A DNA stretch of 11,659 nt from NCBI GenBank assembly GCA_002309855.1, contig DBYD01000018.1, positions 1 to 11,659 of the forward strand. Direction: 5' to 3'. The notes under the pieces were generated by a model that did not search any database, had not been told where the DNA came from, and saw only the letters and a program-made list of their open reading frames with translations. The position numbers were made by a program, and so were the translations under genes. Positions 1 through 4,830 of the stretch are shown here, piece by piece. Source of the stretch: Bacteroidales bacterium UBA1195. GTDB taxonomy: Bacteria > Bacteroidota > Bacteroidia > Bacteroidales > WCHB1-69. Within the stretch, counting starts at the first letter, position 1; each line of letters opens with the position of its first letter.

Positions 1-96
1 TTAATAACCTCTGCTGCCAGCTGCGACGAAACAGTAAAATAAATTAATTTTAGAGGACACCTATTATCGAAATATTAACCATAAAAACACAGCATT

Positions 97-336
97 ATGA
101 AAAGACTTTTGGTCATTGCGGTTTCGGCAGCCTTTGTCCTCGTGGGCTGCTCACAACAGAAAAAGACGTTGGCGTATGATGAAAACGCCCCTTGTGTAAT
201 CACGGACAGCAGCATTGCAAGCACAAATTTACGTAAGGTGCAGGACTGGTACACGCAAAAGATGGAGGATGGCAACACGGTAATCATCTGGAAAGACGAA
301 AAGAGCGGCGAATTTAAGGCCTGCATCAAAAAATAG
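97..336 (+). CDS. Small lipoprotein of unknown function
   Basis: This 79-residue protein starts with a lipoprotein signal: positive MKR, a hydrophobic stretch (residues 4-17) and a lipobox LVGC with the lipidated cysteine at residue 18. The mature chain is only about 62 residues, with a charged C-terminal half (WYTQKMEDGN, IIWKDEKSGEF) and two more cysteines (33 and 76) that could form one disulfide. The residues after Cys18 (SQQKKT) contain no acidic cluster of the kind known as the surface-export signal of Bacteroidetes lipoproteins, so I infer it stays on the periplasmic side. The ATG is preceded by A-rich sequence and no Shine-Dalgarno, normal for this phylum. It stands alone, convergent with the universal stress gene, and is followed by a strong hairpin. 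I do not recognise the family. The gene call is supported by the signal peptide and the terminator. Confidence 0.8.
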   Translation: MKRLLVIAVSAAFVLVGCSQQKKTLAYDENAPCVITDSSIASTNLRKVQDWYTQKMEDGNTVIIWKDEKSGEFKACIKK

Positions 337-354
337 GCGGACTATTCAAAAAAA

Positions 355-382
355 ACAATCCACGGGAATCCCCGTGGATTGT
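355..382. terminator. Bidirectional rho-independent terminator between convergent genes
   Basis: A perfect 12-bp stem (ACAATCCACGGG at 355-366 pairing with CCCGTGGATTGT at 371-382) closes a 4-nt loop AATC. On the + strand it is followed by a T-rich stretch (388-402), serving the lipoprotein gene. On the minus strand the 8-base A run at 348-355 reads as a T run, serving the universal stress gene, whose stop codon is only 19 bases away. The symmetry fits a shared terminator for the two convergent genes. Confidence 0.9.
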
Positions 383-400
383 GCTATATTTTTTCGTTTT

Positions 401-1264
401 TTACCGCAGGTTGCTGTAGATGGTGTAATCCACCGGAATTGTCAGCACCGGGATGGGTGAACGGTTCACAATACGCTTGTTGAACGAGGTCAGCACAAAC
501 AGCCGGTCCGCATAAAGTTCAATCTCCTTCATACAGACAAGCAGGTTAATCTGCTTCTTGTCAGCATATTCAAAAATATGTTCCGGCTCCTTCGGATCAA
601 CCTCCATCAGATCGCCTTCGACACGGATATTACGCTCCTGCATGTAGGATTCGGCCCTCTTGACAAAAGCGTCGGTCAGAGCGATAACCTCCGGATTGGC
701 CCCTTCCGTATAGACTCCAAGCACATGAATCTTCGCATTGAAAGCCTTGGCCAGCTGTGCGGAAATCTTAACCTTCTGCATGGTCTCGCGATTCGCGTCG
801 ATCAGCAGCAGGATGTGCTCCAAACTATGATTGATGTCGTTGGCCTCACGAATGGTAAAGACAGGGCATGAGGAATTGCTGACCACCTTGAATGCGGAAC
901 TTCCGATAAAACGCTCCTCAAAACCGCTGCTGCCGTGGGTGCCGACAAAGATGCAGGCCTCTCCCTGCTCCTCAGCCTCGGCATTTATCTCCTTAAAAAT
1001 CTTGCCCGATGCGACACGGACCTTGCATTCCACATTTTTGTAGGTCTTACGGCACTCGTCCGCCCATTTCTCCAGTTTGAGCTTAACCTTGTCCACCAAC
1101 TGGCTGGAGCCTCCCGTTTCATCATCGTCAAACACACGGGCATCGGTGGCCATCACGTAAAGAAGAGTGAGTTTCGACCCCATAGCCGTAGCGGCGGAAA
1201 GCGCATGACGCATGGCATTTTCCGAACATGGGGAAAAATCGATTCCAACAATAATGTTTTCCAT
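401..1264 (-). CDS. Tandem universal stress protein (two UspA domains)
   Basis: The 287-residue protein contains two UspA-like alpha/beta domains, about residues 1-139 and 148-280. The first begins IIVGIDFSPCSENAMRHAL and ends with the ATP-binding signature G-2X-G-9X-G-S: GTHG at 108-111, nine residues, then GSS at 121-123, followed by SSCPVFTI. The second domain starts LLLIDANRE and keeps the final strand (SPIPVLTIP) but has lost the glycine signature, reading CMKEIELYADRLFVLTSF instead, so probably only the first half binds nucleotide. UspA proteins are cytoplasmic and linked to survival under stress and starvation; the specific role here cannot be read from sequence. It lies 34 nt downstream of thyA in the same direction and could be co-transcribed with it; I see no clear promoter in the gap. 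It ends at the shared terminator. Confidence 0.93.
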   Translation of the reverse strand: MENIIVGIDFSPCSENAMRHALSAATAMGSKLTLLYVMATDARVFDDDETGGSSQLVDKVKLKLEKWADECRKTYKNVECKVRVASGKIFKEINAEAEEQGEACIFVGTHGSSGFEERFIGSSAFKVVSNSSCPVFTIREANDINHSLEHILLLIDANRETMQKVKISAQLAKAFNAKIHVLGVYTEGANPEVIALTDAFVKRAESYMQERNIRVEGDLMEVDPKEPEHIFEYADKKQINLLVCMKEIELYADRLFVLTSFNKRIVNRSPIPVLTIPVDYTIYSNLR

Positions 1265-1298
1265 AACTATCTGTTTTTATAATTTATTTCACAAAAAA

Positions 1299-2093
1299 CT
1301 ATACCGCCACTGCAGCCTTGATGTGCGGATGGCACTGATAATTCAACAGTTCAAAATCCTCATATACAAAATCCCCGATCCGCTTCACATCAGGGTTAAT
1401 CCTCATTTCAGGCAGCGGGTAAGGTTCGCGCTGCACCTGCAGGCGCGCCTGCTCCAGATGGTTGCTGTAGAGGTGCAGGTCGCCGAAGGTATGCACAAAA
1501 TCGCCCGGCTTCAGTCCGCACACCTGAGCCATCATCATGGTCAGCAGGGAATAGGAGGCGATGTTGAACGGCACCCCCAGGAAGGCGTCCGCACTCCGCT
1601 GGTACAGCTGGCATGACAACTCCCCGTTGCAGACATAGAACTGGAAAAGGATGTGGCAGGGAGGCAGGCGCATCTCGTCAAGTTCGCCCACGTTCCATGC
1701 GGAGACTAACAGCCGTCGCGAATCAGGATGCTCCTGAATCTGGCGCACAACCTCCGCAAGCTGGTCTGTCCTTTCGCCACGGGCGTTTTTCCATGAACGC
1801 CACTGCGCCCCGTAAATCGGCCCGAGATCCCCGTTCTCATCCGCCCATTCGTCCCAGATGCTCACCCCATGCTCCTTCAGGTAGCGGATGTTGGTGTCGC
1901 CCGCAATGAACCACAGCAATTCATAAATGATGGATTTCAGGTGCAGTTTCTTGGTGGTCAGCAGAGGAAAGCCCTGGCGCAAGTCGAAACGGGTCTGGTA
2001 GCCGAAAACGCTGCGCGTGCCGACCCCTGTCCGGTCGGTCCGGTCGTTCCCGTTTTCAAGAATATAATTCAACAAGTCAATGTATTGCTTCAT
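1299..2093 (-). CDS. thyA: Thymidylate synthase
   Basis: ThyA methylates dUMP to dTMP using methylene-tetrahydrofolate, producing dihydrofolate. The protein is 264 residues, the same length as the E. coli enzyme, and the key residues fall at the same numbers: Arg21 (DRTGVGT), Arg126 and Arg127, the nucleophile Cys146 in RLPPCHILFQFYV, Arg166-Ser167-Asp169 (YQRSADAFLG), Asn177, and His207/Tyr209 (GDLHLYSNH). The C-terminus ends in HIKAAVAV, close to the usual IKAPVAI, which closes over the active site. A good TAnnTTTG promoter element lies about 50 nt upstream of the ATG, so it is probably transcribed separately from rnhB upstream. Dihydrofolate reductase (folA), often the partner of thyA in Bacteroidetes, is not next to it; a universal stress gene takes that place. 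Confidence 0.98.
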   Translation of the reverse strand: MKQYIDLLNYILENGNDRTDRTGVGTRSVFGYQTRFDLRQGFPLLTTKKLHLKSIIYELLWFIAGDTNIRYLKEHGVSIWDEWADENGDLGPIYGAQWRSWKNARGERTDQLAEVVRQIQEHPDSRRLLVSAWNVGELDEMRLPPCHILFQFYVCNGELSCQLYQRSADAFLGVPFNIASYSLLTMMMAQVCGLKPGDFVHTFGDLHLYSNHLEQARLQVQREPYPLPEMRINPDVKRIGDFVYEDFELLNYQCHPHIKAAVAV

Positions 2094-2144
2094 GAACTAC
2101 CGTATGTTGGAGAGCCTAAAATCCTTATTTTAACTAAATTTCTG

Positions 2145-2177
2145 CAAAGATAGCTGTTTTTCCAATACAAAAAGCAA
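2145..2177 (-). promoter_or_regulatory. Promoter of thyA (Bacteroidetes type)
   Basis: On the minus strand the sequence TATCTTTG (2152-2145) is a perfect match to the Bacteroidetes -7 consensus TAnnTTTG. Candidate -33 TTG triplets lie 10, 15 and 22 nt further upstream (on the + strand CAA at 2163, 2168 and 2175); none has the usual spacing of about 17-20, so the -33 part is uncertain. Transcription would start near 2138, giving a leader of about 45 nt. The rest of the 96-nt gap after rnhB shows no terminator hairpin, so read-through from rnhB is also possible. Confidence 0.65.
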
Positions 2178-2189
2178 TTTCCACCCTTT

Positions 2190-2792
2190 TTATTCAAAGG
2201 AAAAGGATAACTGGCTTGGTATCAGGGTGAATGATTTACGATGCCAAGGCGTGGAGCCATACAGGCGTATAGCTTCGCGATGGGCGCTTGTCGGATAGCC
2301 CTTGTTCTTTTTCCACTGATATTGTGGGTATTCCCTATCCAATGCCTCCATGCAGGCATCGCGGTGTGTCTTTGCCAGAATGGAGGCCGCCGCAATGGAC
2401 ATGTAGGTGGCGTCCCCCTTGACAACGCAACGGAAAGGGATTCCGGAGGAGGTGTGGAACCGGTTACCGTCGACCAGCAGCAGTTCCGGCCGGACTGCCA
2501 GCTGCTGCACCGCCATATTCATAGCCAGGATGCTTGCCTGCAAAATATTTATGCGGTCTATCTCCGGCGCCTCCACACGTGCGACCGCCCATGCCAACGC
2601 ATCGCGCTCCACCTCCATGCGCAACCGTTCCCGCATCTTGGCGGTCAGCCGTTTGGAATCATCCAGCGCCCCGTTCGAATAATCGGGCGGAAGGATTACC
2701 GCCGCAGCAAACACCGGACCGGCCAGGCATCCCCTGCCCGCCTCGTCGCAGCCGGCCTCCACCACCCCTTTTTTAAAACATTCCCTAAGCAT
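2190..2792 (-). CDS. rnhB: Ribonuclease HII
   Basis: RNase HII cuts the RNA strand of RNA-DNA hybrids and removes single ribonucleotides from DNA. The 200-residue chain shows the family's four acidic active-site residues: Asp16 and Glu17 in AGCDEAGRG, Asp108 in LLVDGN and Asp127 in VKGDA, plus the conserved SIAAASILAKTHRD and KKNKGYPTSAHREAI blocks. The frame is open 30 codons further upstream, but that part overlaps the preceding membrane-protein gene and has no family similarity, so the ATG at 2792 is chosen. It sits one base after the upstream TGA (TGA-C-ATG), implying translational coupling. The last residues, QLSFSFE, resemble a sliding-clamp binding peptide; see findings. It is the last gene of a three-gene set with a membrane protein and LD-carboxypeptidase. 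Confidence 0.97.
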   Translation of the reverse strand: MLRECFKKGVVEAGCDEAGRGCLAGPVFAAAVILPPDYSNGALDDSKRLTAKMRERLRMEVERDALAWAVARVEAPEIDRINILQASILAMNMAVQQLAVRPELLLVDGNRFHTSSGIPFRCVVKGDATYMSIAAASILAKTHRDACMEALDREYPQYQWKKNKGYPTSAHREAIRLYGSTPWHRKSFTLIPSQLSFSFE

Positions 2793-2793
2793 G

Positions 2794-3756
2794 TCACAAC
2801 AAAAGAATAATGTCAAGCACCCAACAGAACGCCAAACAGATATTATAGAAAATACGGTTCCTGAGGCCAGCCTCCTCCTCACACAATATCATCACCCATA
2901 TCACCAGAAATCCGCCCAGCGGGAGCAGGTTGCCCTCCGGTGACAGCAGGTGCAGCAGCAGAAAAAAAATGGAGAGGAAAAAGAGCAGGATGCACTTTTT
3001 CCTAATCAGAATGTTTTTAGTATAGAGCGAACGGATCATCCGGTAGGTGGCCACCACATACATCAGTAGCAGCACCGCATAGGCCGCCAACTGCAGCCAG
3101 CCGGCCGACGACACACGGAATCCGACACCAGCCCACTGCGACAGCCACAACCGCACAAGAGATTCGGAAGGAAAATGTAGCAACCAACAGAAAAAAAAGG
3201 CATATCCGGCCCACAACGCGACTCCCAGCAACGGCAGAAGCAACGAACGGAAATTGGCCAGTCGGTGGGCGAACAACAAACCATAATAAAAAAGGAGCAG
3301 CAGCAGTAGCGGGGCATCCATCATCCCCATACAGCCGCACAGCATCCCCACCACCACACCGGCATTCTGCCGGTAACTCTCCTTGGCATAGACCGAAAAG
3401 AGTGCAGGCAGGAAAAATCCGCATAGCAGCAGGACCAGGCAGAGCACCCACCAGTCGGAGGCATCCAAAAAGAGCAGCAGAACCAGCGGCAACAGCATCA
3501 GAGGATAATATTTGCGGTTCTCCGTCAGGCGGGTCTGCCGCATAAAGACCTGCAGAAAAAGGGCCGATGCCGCCAGCAGCAGCAGCGAAAATGCGGACAG
3601 TAACGGTGCATATCGGCCATAAAGCTGCGGAAATGGATCAAAAGGCGAAGGTGTGTCGCCAGCAAGGAAAAACAGCCGGAGCAAGGCCAGCAGTCCGGCC
3701 AAAACCACAAACATCACCTGCAAGGGAATCTGTTGTACCGCTCTTTTTAGAAACAT
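2794..3756 (-). CDS. Polytopic membrane protein of unknown function
   Basis: This 320-residue protein is almost entirely hydrophobic, with about nine or ten likely membrane segments (roughly residues 12-32, 50-71, 84-99, 102-122, 132-146, 148-165, 171-193, 219-238, 254-271, 274-292, 301-320). Loops are short and carry positive clusters such as RQTRLTENRKYY (73-84) and the basic loop YTKNILIRKK (245-254). I see no catalytic or transport motif. The length, the segment pattern and the stretch GMLCGCMGMMDAPLLLLLLFYYGLLF recall Bacteroidetes-specific membrane families of the DUF6427 kind, but this is a tentative match by memory. It lies 18 nt after the LD-carboxypeptidase stop and 1 nt before rnhB, so is probably co-expressed with both. 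The leader contains an 11-base T run on the coding strand. Function cannot be given. Confidence 0.88.
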   Translation of the reverse strand: MFLKRAVQQIPLQVMFVVLAGLLALLRLFFLAGDTPSPFDPFPQLYGRYAPLLSAFSLLLLAASALFLQVFMRQTRLTENRKYYPLMLLPLVLLLFLDASDWWVLCLVLLLCGFFLPALFSVYAKESYRQNAGVVVGMLCGCMGMMDAPLLLLLLFYYGLLFAHRLANFRSLLLPLLGVALWAGYAFFFCWLLHFPSESLVRLWLSQWAGVGFRVSSAGWLQLAAYAVLLLMYVVATYRMIRSLYTKNILIRKKCILLFFLSIFFLLLHLLSPEGNLLPLGGFLVIWVMILCEEEAGLRNRIFYNICLAFCWVLDIILLL

Positions 3757-3774
3757 GGCTAAAAAAAAAAAGAA

Positions 3775-4680
3775 TCAATCCATAGTCAGGGCGCTTCCTT
3801 CAGGCGTTACGGACAGCCGCACGGCACGCCCGAAAAACAGCGCACGGTTATCGTTCGGATCGGCATGGCCCGCCGGGAAGCCGAAACAGACCGGATAACC
3901 GTATTCCGCCACATGCTCCAGGACAATCTCCTCCGCTGTCCTGCCAAACGGGATGCGGTTGTCGTGCATGTCGGAAAGGTTACCCACCACAAGTCCGGCC
4001 AAACCGGCCAGTTTGCCGCTCCTCTTGAGGCTGAGCATCATCCGGTCGATGTGGTAGAGATATTCGTCCAAATCCTCGATGAACAGGATTTTTCCGGCGG
4101 TATCCAAATCGGTCGGTGAGGCCTGCAATGCGTACAGCAGCGACAGGTTGCCGCCGCACAGCACCCCTTCCGCGCTACCGGCACGGTTCATCGGATATGC
4201 GGGAATGCTGTAATCCAGCCGCCCCTCCATCCAGGCCTGCAACAGTGTGCGGACGGAAAGGCTATCCGCAGTTTCAGGTGTGACATTTACCGGCATGATG
4301 CAATGCAGAGATTCCAGACCAAGCTGCTGCAAACAGACGTGGAAAACTGTGGTGTCGCTGTAACCGCACACCCATTTCGGGGTGCGAAGCAGCGGACGGA
4401 AATCGATGCGGTCCACAATGCGCATGCCGCCATATCCGCCGCGGACGCACCAGATGGCCTTCACATCCGGATGGGCTATGGCCCACTGGAAATCATCCGC
4501 CCGTTCCGAATCGGTGCCGGAAAACTGGCAGCAGCTGCCGAACAGATGTGGGGAAACAATTGCACGCAGTCCCGCTTTTTCCAACACACCAACCGCACAG
4601 GAAACCTCATTTTCAGAGATTTTCCGTGCAGGTGCCACAAGGGCGACCCCATCTCCCGAATGCAAAACCGGATGCCACAT
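3775..4680 (-). CDS. LD-carboxypeptidase (muramoyltetrapeptide carboxypeptidase, peptidase S66)
   Basis: S66 peptidases remove the terminal D-alanine from murein tetrapeptides during cell-wall recycling, acting in the cytoplasm in well-studied cases. The 301-residue protein has the N-terminal block LHSGDGVALVAPARKIS, the conserved VRGGYGGMRIVDRIDF, and the Ser-Glu-His triad: Ser108 in GYSDTT, Glu202 in LFIEDLDEYLYHIDRM and His272 in FPAGHADPN. CGGNLSLL precedes the Glu, as in other members. The frame can be extended 13 codons to a TTG at 4719, but the ATG at 4680 gives the usual S66 N-terminus, and the best upstream promoter-like element would start transcription inside the extension. The name ldcA is common for this family, but I keep to the family name because related S66 members include microcin-immunity proteins. 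It is the first gene of an apparent operon with the membrane protein and rnhB. Confidence 0.93.
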   Translation of the reverse strand: MWHPVLHSGDGVALVAPARKISENEVSCAVGVLEKAGLRAIVSPHLFGSCCQFSGTDSERADDFQWAIAHPDVKAIWCVRGGYGGMRIVDRIDFRPLLRTPKWVCGYSDTTVFHVCLQQLGLESLHCIMPVNVTPETADSLSVRTLLQAWMEGRLDYSIPAYPMNRAGSAEGVLCGGNLSLLYALQASPTDLDTAGKILFIEDLDEYLYHIDRMMLSLKRSGKLAGLAGLVVGNLSDMHDNRIPFGRTAEEIVLEHVAEYGYPVCFGFPAGHADPNDNRALFFGRAVRLSVTPEGSALTMD

Positions 4681-4703
4681 ACGCCCTTTATAACGGCAAA
4701 ATG

Positions 4704-4712
4704 CAAAGAATA
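4704..4712 (-). promoter_or_regulatory. Possible promoter of the LD-carboxypeptidase operon
   Basis: The minus strand reads TATTCTTTG, the Bacteroidetes -7 motif with one extra base in the variable part. It lies 23 nt upstream of the chosen ATG, leaving a leader of under 20 nt. No well-spaced -33 TTG is evident. This is a weak match, listed because the operon needs a promoter in this divergent region. Confidence 0.35.
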
Positions 4713-4758
4713 TTTTCAATGTTTTTCATAAAATTCAATTTTGTATTCCAAAAGTTAT

Positions 4759-4766
4759 TATTTTTG
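4759..4766 (+). promoter_or_regulatory. Promoter of the DUF349-OPT-yigZ operon
   Basis: TATTTTTG matches the Bacteroidetes -7 consensus TAnnTTTG perfectly. A TTTTG at 4739-4743 lies upstream, 15 nt away, slightly closer than a typical -33 box. Transcription would start around 4771-4774, giving a leader of about 57-60 nt that is AT- and CA-rich after a small hairpin. Confidence 0.65.
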
Positions 4767-4768
4767 CA

Positions 4769-4785
4769 TTTCGCCTCGGGCGAAA
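4769..4785 (+). promoter_or_regulatory. Small hairpin at the predicted 5' end of the operon mRNA
   Basis: TTTCGCC (4769-4775) and GGCGAAA (4779-4785) form a perfect 7-bp stem with a TCG loop. It lies 3 nt after the -7 element, so it would be at or within a few bases of the transcript's 5' end. It has no T tract and is not a terminator. It could protect the 5' end or bind a regulator; this is inference. Confidence 0.5.
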
Positions 4786-4830
4786 ACGCAAACACACACA
4801 ATTTAATTATTAACACTCAAAACTGATACG

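Noticed and set aside
1..42. Possible 3' end of an upstream + strand gene (frame 1 reads LITSAASCDETVK then TAA)
   Set aside because: Thirteen codons are too few to support a coding call, and the other frames give similar short reads.
45..52. TAATTTTA as a -7 promoter element for the lipoprotein gene
   Set aside because: It misses the final G of TAnnTTTG and has no TTG at a suitable distance, so it is no better than chance in AT-rich DNA.
2793..2882. Upstream extension of rnhB to an earlier ATG (30 extra residues)
   Set aside because: It would overlap the end of the membrane-protein gene, has no RNase HII similarity, and the internal ATG gives the usual family start.
4681..4719. TTG start giving a 314-residue LD-carboxypeptidase
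   Set aside because: The extra 13 residues are not family-like, TTG is a rare start, and the best -7 element lies within the extension.
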